From NCBI RefSeq assembly GCF_000980895.1, contig NZ_LAZX01000091.1:1-64000 (forward strand): 64,000 nt of DNA, in the 5' to 3' direction. The notes below the pieces were generated by a model. That model made no database searches, was not told the origin of the DNA, and saw only the letters and a list, made by a program, of their open reading frames with translations. The stretch comes from Sphingomonas sp. Ag1 (GTDB taxonomy: Bacteria > Pseudomonadota > Alphaproteobacteria > Sphingomonadales > Sphingomonadaceae). Position numbers and translations under genes: made by a program. Of the stretch, positions 42,624 through 53,238 are shown piece after piece. Position 1 is the stretch's first letter, and the number at the start of each line of letters is the position of its first letter.

Positions 42624-45091
42624 GCCGCCGCGCGCGTCCGCCCGGCGAGAAGCTGGTCGACGATCATCATGCCCACGTCATTCTGCCACAGCCACAGGCC
42701 GTTTGCCTGGCCGACGAAGCTCGACTCGCCGCCCAGCCGCCCGTGCGGGACGAAGCCGGCGGCCAGCCCGATGCCGTAAAGGCCGGGGACCGGCGCCCCT
42801 GCCGCATCGCGCACGCGGCAGGCGTCGTCGACCATCGGCGCACCGCTGTGCGCGGCGATCGACAGCGGGCGCCCGTCGGCATCCTCCAGCGGCAAGGCGC
42901 GCGGGCGATAGCCGAGCGCCGCGATGACCAGATCCGCCCCGGCCAGGATGTCGCGCGCAGCCGCATCCTCGTCACCGGTCACCCGGTGCAGCGCCACGCG
43001 CGGCTCGGGCGTACGACCGTCGATCCCCAGCATCCGCAGCACCAGCTCGCGCGCCTCCAGCCGGAATCCGGCGAGGCGATAGACGAAGCCCGATACCGGG
43101 CAGATGTCGCTCGGGCCGAAATCGGTGAAGCCTTCGGCATGGGCGGCATCGACCGAATGGTAGAAGGGGCGAAGCGGCCGGCGGTGCAGCAGCGTGATCC
43201 CGCCCGCGCCAAAGGGCAGTGCGGGTCGCTCGCGCAGCAGCAGCGCCACGGTGGTCAGCGCGCTGGTCGATCCGCCGATTACCGCCACGCGCGGACTGCG
43301 CTTCTGCGACAGCAGGTCGGCGACCATCTCGAACCCGCCGCGCGCCAGCACCGAATCCGACTGGAGCAGCCGGTTGCCGGCAATCTCCATCAGCGGCACG
43401 CCGGCCACCTCCTGCGTCACTAGCCGGTCGAGCGGCTGATGCCCGCCGGTCGCGATCACCAGGTTGCGCGCCACCCGCTCGCTGTCGTTGTGGGTCGCGC
43501 CATCACGCAGGCGGACGTGCCACAGGCCGTCCTTGCGCCGCGCGCCCAGCGCCTCGGTATTGGTCAGGACCGTTCCGCCCTGCGCAGTGACGCCGGCGTG
43601 CAGCCGCTCGCCGACCGCACGCAGCAGCGGCCCGACCTCGGCCAGCGGCACGCCCAGCGAGGCGCGATGCCGCGCCACTGCTAGCGCCGCGGGATGATCG
43701 ACCAGCGACGCGATCGCGCCGTCGGGATTGTTCTCGATCGCCGACAGGAAGGTCTGCGCGGTGGAATCCGACGTGATGGCATAACGGCCCAGCTGGCCGC
43801 CGCCGATCGCGCCGTCACGCTCGACGATCACCAGCCCGCGCGACAATTCAGGCAGCAGGCCGTGGCGGCTCGCCGCGGTCAGCATCGCGGTGCCCGCCGG
43901 GCCGCCGCCGATGATCATCGTTTCCGCAACCGGCGGTGCGGAGACGGCGATCGGGCGGCTGCGCCGCGCCACCACCCGGTCGAGCGTCGCGACGACATGG
44001 TGGACGTCGTCGGGCGTCATGGTGTCGGACAGCGGCAGCGACAGCAGCCGGCCGCCCACCATGTCGGCGACCGGCGTCTGTTCGATATGGCCGATGCTGC
44101 GGATCCACGGCTGTTCGCCGAGGTGCGGGCTGAAATACTTCCCCGCGCCGATCCCTTCCTCGCCGAGCCGCGCGATGATCGCGTCGCGCTCGTGCGTGCG
44201 CTCGGATGGCAGCAGCAGCGGGAAGAAGCCCAGCGCCTGCTGGCCGGGCCGGCGCGCCTGCGTCACGTAGCGACCGGCCACCGCGCTGCGATAGCTGCGG
44301 GCCAGCTGCTCGCGGTGGCGTGAAACCGCGTCGAAGTCCTCCAGCCGCGCCTGCGCCACCAGCGCCATCGCTTCGGGCAGCTTGGCGTTCAGGCCGGGCA
44401 AGGTTGCGGTGCGCGGCGCGGTGAATCCGAAATTGGCCATCGCCCGCAGCCGCTCGATCCGGTCCGGGTCGGCGCAGTGGATCAGGCCACCTTCCTGGGT
44501 CGCGAACGGCTTGGTCGCGTGCATGGAGAATACGACGGGGAAGGGCGCGCCCGCGCCAAAGCCGAGCCCCGCGGCATCGGTCGTCCCCAGCGACGCCGCC
44601 GCGTCCACCACCACCGCAACGCCATAGCGGTTGGACAGCCAGCGATACCGGTCGAGGTCGATGCCATAGCCGAAGGTCGCATAAGGAACGATGGCGGCGA
44701 TCTGCGCGCCGTGCCGCTCCAGCAGCTCCTCTTCCTCATTGGCCGCGGCGGACCAATTGTCCGCATCGATGTCGCAGACGAGCGGGGTCAGCCCGGCCCA
44801 CCATGCCGCCTGCGCCGTGGCGGCAAAGGTCAGCGCCGGCATCAGCGCGAACCGTCCAGCCGGCCCGTCGCTCACCGCATCGCGCAGCGCGATCATCAGC
44901 CCCAGCGTCGCATTGGCAACCGCAAGGCAGGCGCCCTTGCCGCCGAACAATTGCTCGGTGGCACTGGCCTCGAATGCGCGCAGCACCGGTCCGTTGTTGC
45001 TGTAGATCCCCGATTCCTCGATCCGGGCGAGACCCTCGGCAAGTTTGCTCAGTCGTGGCGGATGCGGCGTGATCAGCGGCAAGCGTTTCAT
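42620..45091 (-). CDS. DegT/DnrJ-type aminotransferase fused to an FAD/NAD(P)-binding oxidoreductase
   Basis: An 823-residue two-domain protein. Residues 1 to about 380 are a PLP-dependent sugar-aminotransferase fold: GIYSNNGPVLRAFEASATEQ, VAVVVDAAAS (D163) and FSMHATKPFATQEGG (K194 as the PLP lysine). Residues about 390-823 are a flavoprotein with the dinucleotide motif TMIIGGGPAGTAML (395-400), a second Rossmann motif VAVIGGSTSALT (606-611) and FVGQANGLWLWQND near the end, like SidA/IucD-type N-monooxygenases. Both active sites look intact and the junction is a normal linker, not a frameshift. Its TGA overlaps the glycosyltransferase ATG. Substrate unknown; an amino-sugar or other amine could be made and then N-hydroxylated, which is inference. 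Confidence 0.88.
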   Translation of the reverse strand: MKRLPLITPHPPRLSKLAEGLARIEESGIYSNNGPVLRAFEASATEQLFGGKGACLAVANATLGLMIALRDAVSDGPAGRFALMPALTFAATAQAAWWAGLTPLVCDIDADNWSAAANEEEELLERHGAQIAAIVPYATFGYGIDLDRYRWLSNRYGVAVVVDAAASLGTTDAAGLGFGAGAPFPVVFSMHATKPFATQEGGLIHCADPDRIERLRAMANFGFTAPRTATLPGLNAKLPEAMALVAQARLEDFDAVSRHREQLARSYRSAVAGRYVTQARRPGQQALGFFPLLLPSERTHERDAIIARLGEEGIGAGKYFSPHLGEQPWIRSIGHIEQTPVADMVGGRLLSLPLSDTMTPDDVHHVVATLDRVVARRSRPIAVSAPPVAETMIIGGGPAGTAMLTAASRHGLLPELSRGLVIVERDGAIGGGQLGRYAITSDSTAQTFLSAIENNPDGAIASLVDHPAALAVARHRASLGVPLAEVGPLLRAVGERLHAGVTAQGGTVLTNTEALGARRKDGLWHVRLRDGATHNDSERVARNLVIATGGHQPLDRLVTQEVAGVPLMEIAGNRLLQSDSVLARGGFEMVADLLSQKRSPRVAVIGGSTSALTTVALLLRERPALPFGAGGITLLHRRPLRPFYHSVDAAHAEGFTDFGPSDICPVSGFVYRLAGFRLEARELVLRMLGIDGRTPEPRVALHRVTGDEDAAARDILAGADLVIAALGYRPRALPLEDADGRPLSIAAHSGAPMVDDACRVRDAAGAPVPGLYGIGLAAGFVPHGRLGGESSFVGQANGLWLWQNDVGMMIVDQLLAGRTRAAA

Positions 45092-45133
45092 CGGACGGTG
45101 TTTCCTCCCGTCCGAGATTGTGCCTGATGCGAC

Positions 45134-45445
45134 CTAAGACTTTGTTACCCGTCGATCATAGGCATCAAGTTCATAAGCGATCGATGCTTCGACCAGCGCG
45201 TCCCACAATTGCGCGATTGCTTGTTCAGGCAGGCCAAGCTCGGCGGCATAAGCGCTGGCATTGGCGATGACCTGCGCCTTGCGGCCCTCGTCGCGCACAT
45301 GGCCACGCTCCGGCTTGATGCGGGCGGCGGCGTCCATATAGTCGAACCGGCGGCGCAGCAGGGCGACCAGCTCGCGGTCCAGCTGGTCCACGCCGGCGCG
45401 TACCTCGGCCATGGTGGTGCATTCTTGTCCGGGAAGGATCGTCAT
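45134..45445 (-). CDS. Chorismate mutase (AroQ type)
   Basis: A 103-residue helical protein: ECTTMAEVRAGVDQLDRELVALLRRR is the first long helix, followed by AARIKPERGHVRDEGRKAQV and LPEQAIAQLWDALVEASIAYELD. Conserved Arg, Lys and Glu of AroQ-type chorismate mutases can be seen. It resembles PchB-like isochorismate lyases too, so either chorismate-to-prephenate or a related pericyclic activity is possible. The start is ATG 45445, with AAGGCG upstream. It is 42 bases upstream of the fusion gene on the same strand. Confidence 0.85.
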   Translation of the reverse strand: MTILPGQECTTMAEVRAGVDQLDRELVALLRRRFDYMDAAARIKPERGHVRDEGRKAQVIANASAYAAELGLPEQAIAQLWDALVEASIAYELDAYDRRVTKS

Positions 45446-45482
45446 GGCGGCGCCTTGGCCGCCCGGCGCGGGCCTGTCCAGC

Positions 45483-45511
45483 TTGACTTGAAACAGGTCT
45501 GCGGCTAGGCG
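45483..45511 (+). promoter_or_regulatory. Possible rpsD promoter
   Basis: TTGACT (45483-45488), 17 bases, then TAGGCG (45506-45511). The -35 is good, the -10 poor. It lies 110 bases before the rpsD ATG. Confidence 0.35.
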
Positions 45512-45621
45512 CGCCGCTTCGCGATCGCCCCTGCATCCCGGTGAAGCAGGTGGCCTGCCCGTGCTCCGCACGGATGGTGCGATACCGGGACCAACGTTGT
45601 TAGCAAATCGAAGGAAAGACG

Positions 45622-46236
45622 ATGTCGAAGCGCCATAGCGCCAAGCACAAGCTCGATCGCCGTTTGGGCGAGAACATCTGGGGTCGCCCGAAGAGCCCGG
45701 TCAACAAGCGTGAATACGGTCCGGGCCAGCACGGCCAGCGCCGCAAGGGCAAGGTGTCGGACTTCGGCATCCAGCTGCGCGCCAAGCAGAAGCTGAAGGG
45801 CTATTACGGCGACGTGACCGAGAAGCAGTTCCGCCACTGCTACGACGAGGCTGCCCGGATGAAGGGCGATACCTCGCAGAACCTGATCGGCCTGCTCGAG
45901 CGTCGCCTCGACATGATCGTGTACCGTGCGAAGTTCGCGCCGACGATCTTCGCCGCGCGCCAGCTCGTCAGCCACGGCCACGTCTATGTGAACGGCGTGA
46001 AGTGCAACATCGCGTCGCGTCGCTGCGCGGTGAACGACGAGATCACGCTGGGCAAGAAGGCGCAGGAAATGGCGCTGGTGCTCGAGGCGCAGAGCCTCGC
46101 CGAGCGCGACGTGCCCGACTATGTCGTTCAGGACGGCACCACCAAGGTCACCTTCATCCGCGTCCCGACGCTGGACGAAGTGCCGTACCCGGTGAAGATG
46201 GAACCGAACCTCGTGGTCGAGTTCTACAGCCGCTGA
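45622..46236 (+). CDS. rpsD: 30S ribosomal protein S4
   Basis: A 204-residue primary 16S rRNA-binding protein of the small subunit. The N terminus ([40 protein letters not shown]) and the S4 RNA-binding domain ([39 protein letters not shown]) are textbook. It lacks the four-cysteine zinc site, as in many alphaproteobacteria. ATG 45622 has AAAGGAAAGACG upstream. Single-gene unit with a terminator. Confidence 0.99.
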   Translation: MSKRHSAKHKLDRRLGENIWGRPKSPVNKREYGPGQHGQRRKGKVSDFGIQLRAKQKLKGYYGDVTEKQFRHCYDEAARMKGDTSQNLIGLLERRLDMIVYRAKFAPTIFAARQLVSHGHVYVNGVKCNIASRRCAVNDEITLGKKAQEMALVLEAQSLAERDVPDYVVQDGTTKVTFIRVPTLDEVPYPVKMEPNLVVEFYSR

Positions 46237-46274
46237 TCTGTCGCTCCGGCACGTGCCGGAGCCACGATGGCCAG

Positions 46275-46308
46275 AAAAAGGGCGGTCCCGGTCGGGGCCG
46301 CCCTTTTT
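46275..46308. terminator. Bidirectional Rho-independent terminator
   Basis: A 15 bp stem AAAAAGGGCGGTCCC/GGGGCCGCCCTTTTT (one G-T pair) with loop GGTC, between rpsD and the converging peptidase gene. A and T runs on both sides let it work in either direction. Confidence 0.93.
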
Positions 46309-46316
46309 CGTTCGGG

Positions 46317-48308
46317 TCACATCTTCATGGACGTGCGCAGGAAGGCATCGGCCTTCTCCAGCATGTCGGCGCGAGCCGAGCCACTCTCGATCGAATGGGC
46401 CTCGCCGTCATATTCGACCAGCTGGACCTGCTTGCCCGCGCCGCGCAGCCGGGCCTGCATCAGGCGCGATGCCTCGATCCCGACGTTGAGATCGAGGTCG
46501 CCGTGGAACAGCAGCACCGGGGACTTGATCGCGGCGGCATTCTGCGCCGGCGATCCCTCGCGCAAATGCGGGCCGGACCCGATCATCGCCGCGACCTGCG
46601 GGTAATAGCGATTGTCGAGATACTGATCCTTCAGCGACACCAGATCGGTGACCGGCGCGATCGCCACCACCGCGCGGTACAGGTCCGGATCGAGCACCTG
46701 CGATTGCAGCGCCGCATAGCCGCCGTACGACCAGCCGACGATGCCCAGCCGTGATGCGTCGGCGATGCCCTGCTTCACCAGCCATCGTCCGGCGTCGTTG
46801 ACGTCGCCCACCGCGGTTCGCCACGACTGGAAGCCATTGTTTCGGAACCACTCGCTGCCATAGCCGGCCGAGCCGCGGAAATTGGGCTGGAGCACCGCAT
46901 AGCCGCGCGCCGCGAAGAACTGGACCAGCCAGTCGAAGCCCCATTCGTCACGCGCGCTCGGCCCGCCATGCGGCATCACGATCGCGGGCAGGTTCTTGCC
47001 CGAATGGCCGACCGGCAGGGTCAGATAGCCGGGGATCATCGTGCCGTCCGCCGCCGGGAAGGACACCGGCTTCATCGGCGCCAGCTTCATCGTCGCCAGC
47101 TCGGGCCGTGCCGGCGCGATTTCGGTCAGCCGCTTGGTTGCCTTCTGGAACACATAATAGCGCCCCGGATCGATATCGCTGTGGGTATAGAGCAGCAGCG
47201 TGTTCTCGTCCGCGCTCGCGTCGATGAACGATACCACCGGCTGGTTCGGCAGCGCCTTGCTCAGCGCCGTGGAGAGCGCGTGCAGCTCCTTGTCGAAGAA
47301 GACGGCGGTGCGCTTGTCGGTGGCGAAGCTGCCGCCGACGACGCGCTGCTGCCGACCGACACGCATCAGGCCGTCGACATCGACCTCTGGGTGCGACAGC
47401 ACCAGTTCGCGTTTCATCGACCCGTCCAGCGCCACCCGCCACAGGCCCTTGCGGCCGCCGGCATCCTCGAAACCGTAGGCGACGTTCAGCTTGGGGTCGA
47501 CGGCATAGGGATTGAACCCCTTCCACGTCGCTCCCGCCATCTCCAGCTTGCGGAGCGGTTCCCAGTCGGTCGCGTCCGACCGCCGATAGAAATAGTTGAT
47601 GACGTTGCTGGAATAACCCGTGCCGGCGATCGGCCTTACGCCCATGATGCGGATCGTGCCCATGCCGTCGGTGATATATTCCACCGCGTCGCGGCGCGGT
47701 CGCACGGTCGGCCTGCGTTCCAGCGTGGACAGGTTCACGCGTTCGACGCCCAGGCCATAGGCATCCTTCTGCACCAGCCGCCCGATCGACGTTTCCGGCA
47801 CATAGGTACGCAGCAGCAGGATATTGCCCTTGCTGTCGCCGGTCAGGTCGATGACGTCGCCGCCGTAACGGCTGCCGAATAGCGATCGATCGTTCGCGCG
47901 CGCGGTCACGATCTTGAAGTTCTTCCCGTCGACATCGACGGAGACCAGCCGTGAAAAGGCCTCGACCGCCCCGGCATGGCGCAGCATGACCTCGATCTTG
48001 CAGATCAGGCGCGTGTCGGTCGCCCAGTTGCACCATTTCAGGTGATCGCCTTCGCCGCTCGATCGCATGATCGATGCCGGCTCGCCGCCCTTCAGCGGCT
48101 CGGCGATCAGCAACGCCGTTTCGCGGTTCTTGCCGGGCACCACCATGGCGATCTTGCTGCCATCGGGCGACAGGCTGATATCCGCCATCGAATATCGGGC
48201 GCCAAAGGCTCGCGCAGTGGCGGTGGCATCCTGCGCCTGCGCCGTCATCGGCAGAAACGTCGTCAGCAGCGCCGTCGCGAGAACGCGGCGCGTCCATCCT
48301 CTCATCAT
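46317..48308 (-). CDS. S9 family prolyl oligopeptidase-type peptidase
   Basis: A 663-residue exported serine peptidase. The signal peptide (MMRGWTRRVLATALLTTFLP, cleavage after AQA) is followed by a beta-propeller region and the C-terminal alpha/beta hydrolase. The nucleophile motif is GWSYGGYAALQ, with oxyanion MPHGGPSARDEWG, Asp in LLFHGDLDLNVG and His in YDGEAHSIESG. It matches dipeptidyl/acylaminoacyl peptidases that trim peptides in the periplasm. Substrate specificity unknown. Confidence 0.92.
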   Translation of the reverse strand: MMRGWTRRVLATALLTTFLPMTAQAQDATATARAFGARYSMADISLSPDGSKIAMVVPGKNRETALLIAEPLKGGEPASIMRSSGEGDHLKWCNWATDTRLICKIEVMLRHAGAVEAFSRLVSVDVDGKNFKIVTARANDRSLFGSRYGGDVIDLTGDSKGNILLLRTYVPETSIGRLVQKDAYGLGVERVNLSTLERRPTVRPRRDAVEYITDGMGTIRIMGVRPIAGTGYSSNVINYFYRRSDATDWEPLRKLEMAGATWKGFNPYAVDPKLNVAYGFEDAGGRKGLWRVALDGSMKRELVLSHPEVDVDGLMRVGRQQRVVGGSFATDKRTAVFFDKELHALSTALSKALPNQPVVSFIDASADENTLLLYTHSDIDPGRYYVFQKATKRLTEIAPARPELATMKLAPMKPVSFPAADGTMIPGYLTLPVGHSGKNLPAIVMPHGGPSARDEWGFDWLVQFFAARGYAVLQPNFRGSAGYGSEWFRNNGFQSWRTAVGDVNDAGRWLVKQGIADASRLGIVGWSYGGYAALQSQVLDPDLYRAVVAIAPVTDLVSLKDQYLDNRYYPQVAAMIGSGPHLREGSPAQNAAAIKSPVLLFHGDLDLNVGIEASRLMQARLRGAGKQVQLVEYDGEAHSIESGSARADMLEKADAFLRTSMKM

Positions 48309-48451
48309 GTTTTATTCCCCCTTCTCAGGATCCTGCCGCGGGATCGTTACGCTGGCAAGCCACCATCGCGGCGGGGCAGCGGGCCTTGCGTTGCGGGGCT
48401 GCGATGAAGTTGTAAGGGGGATGGGTGCATGTTGCTGATGAGGTCGCCTTG

Positions 48452-50091
<1,640 letters not shown>

Positions 50092-50095
<4 letters not shown>

Positions 50096-51057
50096 CCCGC
50101 GCACCCCGTCCCGAATGGGCCCCGCACAAGGCCGTCTGGATCGGTTTTCCGAGCCATCCCGAATTGTGGCAGGAGGATCTCGATCAGGCGCGCGACGAAG
50201 TCGTCGCCTTCGCCGCCGCCGTCCATGCCGATGGCAAGGGCGAACAGGTGCTGCTCGTCGCCGCCAATGACGAGGCGGCCGACGCAGCGCGCGCCATGGC
50301 GCCCTTCGCCACGGTCATCGTCGAGCTGTTCGGCGACATCTGGCTGCGCGACACCGGCCCGATCATCGGCGCCGACGGCACCGCCAACAGCTTCCTCTTC
50401 AACGGCTGGGGCGGCAAGTACGACCTGCCCGGCGACGACGACATCGGCCTTCGCCTCGCCGCCGAGCGTGGCCAGACGCCGGCGCGGCACGATTGGGTGC
50501 TGGAGGGCGGGGCGATCGACGGCGACGGCACCGGTCTCGTCGTCAGCACCGAACAATGTTTGCTGAACCCCAACCGCAACCCTGCGCTGGATCGCACGCA
50601 GATCGAACAGCGGCTGCGCGACGACCTGGGCTATGATCGCGTGCTGTGGCTCGGTGACGGGCTGCTCAACGACCACACCGACGGCCATGTCGACAATCTG
50701 GCGCGCTTCGTCGGCGAGGGCCGCCTGGCGCTTCCCGTCGCGGCGGAGAACGATCCCAATTGGCAGGTCTATCAGCAGGCCGCCGATCGCGCCCGCGCGT
50801 TTGGCGTGGAGGTCGTGCCGATCCCGTCGCCCGGCCGCGTGCTGCGCGATGATGAGGTCGTGCCGGCGAGCTACATGAACTTCTACATCGGCAATGCTGC
50901 GGTCGTGGTGCCGCTCTATGGCGCCGCCAATGACGATTCGGCGGTGGCCGCGATCCAGGCGATCTTCCCCGATCGCCAGGTGGTCGGCCTGCGCGCCGAT
51001 GCGATCCTGACCGGGGGCGGCAGCTTCCACTGCATTTCGCAGCAGATCCCGGCCTGA
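50092..51057 (+). CDS. aguA: Agmatine deiminase
   Basis: A 321-residue guanidino-modifying enzyme converting agmatine to N-carbamoylputrescine. The N terminus PEWAPHKAVWIGFPSHPELW, the DIWLRDTGPI strand with catalytic Asp, NDHTDGHVDNLARF (His) and the C-terminal GGGSFHCISQQIPA (Cys314 nucleophile) are all conserved. No N-carbamoylputrescine amidase (aguB) is in this window. ATG 50092 overlaps the M28 stop by four bases and has CAGGAGA upstream. Confidence 0.94.
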
Positions 51058-51063
51058 TCCGGC

Positions 51064-51100
51064 GGCGCCCCTCCCGCGCATGATGCGGGGGAGGGGCGCC
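51064..51100. terminator. Bidirectional hairpin between aguA and purB
   Basis: A 12 bp stem GGCGCCCCTCCC/GGGAGGGGCGCC with a 13 base loop lies between the convergent stops. It lacks a T tract. Confidence 0.5.
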
Positions 51101-51106
51101 GGTCGG

Positions 51107-52420
51107 TCAGTCGCCGAACACGCGGGCGAAGATCGTGTCGACGTGCTTGTGGTGATAGCCAAGGTCGAACTCGGCATCGATCGCTTCGGGTGACAGCACC
51201 GCGGTCACGTCGGGATCGGCCTTCAGCAGTTCGTTCAGCGACAGCGCGCCGTCCGATTCCCACACTTTCATCGCGTTGCGCTGGACCAGCCGGTACGCAT
51301 CCTCGCGGCTGACTCCCGCCTGCGTCAGCGCCAGCAGCACGCGCTGCGAATGGATCAGGCCGCCCATCCGGTCCATGTTGCGCTGCATCCGCTCAGGGTA
51401 AATCAGCAGCTTGTCGATGACGCCGGTCAGGCGAGCGAGCGCGAAGTCGAGCGTGATCGTCGCATCGGGGCCGATATAGCGTTCGACCGACGAATGGCTG
51501 ATGTCGCGCTCATGCCACAGCGCGACATTCTCCAGCGCCGGGGTGACATAGCCGCGCACCATGCGGGCAAGGCCGGTCAGGTTTTCGGTCAGCACCGGGT
51601 TGCGCTTGTGCGGCATCGCCGAGGAGCCCTTCTGCCCCGGCGAGAAATATTCCTCCGCCTCCAGCACCTCGGTACGCTGCAGGTGGCGCACCTCGGTCGC
51701 CAGCCGCTCGATCGAGCTCGCGACGACGCCCAACGTGGCGAAGAACATCGCGTGGCGATCGCGCGGGATGACCTGGGTCGACACCGGCTCCACCGTCAGC
51801 CCCAGCTTGGCGGCGACATGCGCCTCGACGCGGGGGTCGATATTGGCAAAGGTGCCGACCGCGCCCGAAATCGCGCAGGTCGCGATTTCCGCCTTGGCGG
51901 CGAGCAGCCGCACGCGGCAGCGATCGAATTCGGCATAAGCCTGCGCCAGCTTCAGGCCGAACGTCACCGGCTCGGCATGGATGCCGTGGCTGCGGCCGAT
52001 CGTCGGCGTGAACTTGTGCTCCTCGGCGCGGCGGCGGATCACCGCCAGCAGCGCGTCGAGATCGGCGATCAGGATGTCGCTCGCCCGCGCCAGCTGCACG
52101 GCAAGGCAGGTGTCGAGCACGTCGGAGCTCGTCATCCCCTGGTGCATGAAGCGGGCCTGATCGCCGACCTGCTCCGCCACCCACGTCAGGAACGCGATCA
52201 CGTCATGCTTGGTCACCGCCTCGATCGCGTCGATCGCGGCAACGTCGATCTCCGGATTGGTCCGCCACCACGCCCACAGCGCATCGGCGGCTTCCTTCGG
52301 CACCACGCCCAGTTCGGCCAGTGCCTCGGTCGCATGCGCCTCGATCTCGAACCAGATGCGAAAACGGGCTTCAGGCGTCCAGATCGCCGTCATGTCGGGC
52401 CGGGAGTAGCGCGGAACCAT
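51107..52420 (-). CDS. purB: Adenylosuccinate lyase
   Basis: A 437-residue homotetrameric enzyme acting twice in purine synthesis (SAICAR to AICAR, adenylosuccinate to AMP). VPRYSRPDMTAIWTPEARFR at the start, GMTSSDVLDTCLAVQLARA, and the signature loop GSSAMPHKRNPVLTENLTGL identify the PurB subgroup. The ATG at 52420 has GAGGAAA upstream; the longer reading to 52456 is not needed. The neighbouring gene on the right is divergent. Confidence 0.97.
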   Translation of the reverse strand: MVPRYSRPDMTAIWTPEARFRIWFEIEAHATEALAELGVVPKEAADALWAWWRTNPEIDVAAIDAIEAVTKHDVIAFLTWVAEQVGDQARFMHQGMTSSDVLDTCLAVQLARASDILIADLDALLAVIRRRAEEHKFTPTIGRSHGIHAEPVTFGLKLAQAYAEFDRCRVRLLAAKAEIATCAISGAVGTFANIDPRVEAHVAAKLGLTVEPVSTQVIPRDRHAMFFATLGVVASSIERLATEVRHLQRTEVLEAEEYFSPGQKGSSAMPHKRNPVLTENLTGLARMVRGYVTPALENVALWHERDISHSSVERYIGPDATITLDFALARLTGVIDKLLIYPERMQRNMDRMGGLIHSQRVLLALTQAGVSREDAYRLVQRNAMKVWESDGALSLNELLKADPDVTAVLSPEAIDAEFDLGYHHKHVDTIFARVFGD

Positions 52421-52634
52421 GTGAATTTCCTCGGTCGTGCTGGGGCAACGCCTCATGGTTGAGTCGTTGCAAAAACAGGGCTGGGTGCCGGTAGCAGGCT
52501 AGCGCAATCGCTTCAAATGCCCGGCGAGGAACCGTATATCCAAGTTATCGGTTTATTGCGCCAAGTTGTTGTCCGAACCGCAAGGTTGAAAAGTGAAATA
52601 CATGACACGACATGGAATAGTATAAAGGAGAGAG
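52421..52634. other. 214 bp divergent spacer
   Basis: Between purB (-) and the EF-hand gene (+). It contains a GGAAC-N17-GGTT motif at 52528-52553 that may be an EcfG-type promoter for the EF-hand gene. No other structure stands out. Confidence 0.5.
52528..52553 (+). promoter_or_regulatory. EcfG-type promoter candidate
   Basis: GGAAC (52528-52532), 17 bases, GGTT (52550-52553). It agrees with GGAAC-N17-CGTT except for the first base of the -10. It lies 81 bases before the EF-hand gene ATG. Confidence 0.4.
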
Positions 52635-53093
52635 ATGATGCTGAAGAGCTTCATTCTGGCTAGTTCGATGATGGTTGCTGCCCCGGTGCTTGCGCAGGAC
52701 GCGGCCGGGACTCAGCCAATGGCGCCGAGCGCTTCGCCCGCCCCCTCGACAACGCCGCAAGGTGCCGCCCCGGCGCAGCCCGCTGCGCCCGCGCAACCGG
52801 GTGGCGCCGCGACGGAGAGCGCCGCGGCGACTGGCGCCGATCAGGTCGCAAGCATCGTGAACGCCGAATTCGCCAGCTACGACAAGGACCGCAACGGCAC
52901 GCTCGACAAGACCGAGTTCGCCGCCTGGATGGACGCGCTGAAGGCAAAGGCGCCCAATGCCGCGGCAAAGCCCGCCGATCCGAAGTGGAACGACGCGGCC
53001 TTCGCCCAGGCGGACAAGGACAAGTCGGCCTCGCTCACCAAGGATGAGCTGAGCGGCTTCCTTGGCAGCCCGGCCACTGCTGGCAGCCAGTAA
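52635..53093 (+). CDS. Exported EF-hand calcium-binding protein
   Basis: A 152-residue protein. Signal peptide MMLKSFILASSMMVAAPVLA, then a Pro/Ala/Thr-rich linker (about 25-65) and two EF-hands: D83-K-D-R-N-G-T-L-D-K-T-E94 and D127-K-D-K-S-A-S-L-T-K-D-E138. Both loops have acidic residues at the usual ligand positions. Probably a periplasmic Ca2+ binder. AAAGGAGAGAG precedes the ATG pair at 52635. Followed by two hairpins. Confidence 0.88.
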   Translation: MMLKSFILASSMMVAAPVLAQDAAGTQPMAPSASPAPSTTPQGAAPAQPAAPAQPGGAATESAAATGADQVASIVNAEFASYDKDRNGTLDKTEFAAWMDALKAKAPNAAAKPADPKWNDAAFAQADKDKSASLTKDELSGFLGSPATAGSQ

Positions 53094-53115
53094 GGCACAA
53101 TTCTAAATTTCAGGG

Positions 53116-53178
53116 GGCGCGGCTCACCCCATGCCGCGCCGGCATCGCGGGCGGTCACCGGATCATCGGTGGCCGCCC
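53116..53178 (+). terminator. Two consecutive hairpins after the EF-hand gene
   Basis: GGCGCGGC/GCCGCGCC (53116-53140) and GGGCGGTCACCG/CGGTGGCCGCCC (53149-53178, one G-T pair, loop GATCAT). The second is followed by GTTTG. Confidence 0.6.
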
Positions 53179-53238
53179 GTTTGCCATTCCGGCGTGAACA
53201 TTGGCGGAATCTTTACGGCGTGATGGTACAGCCGGTGC

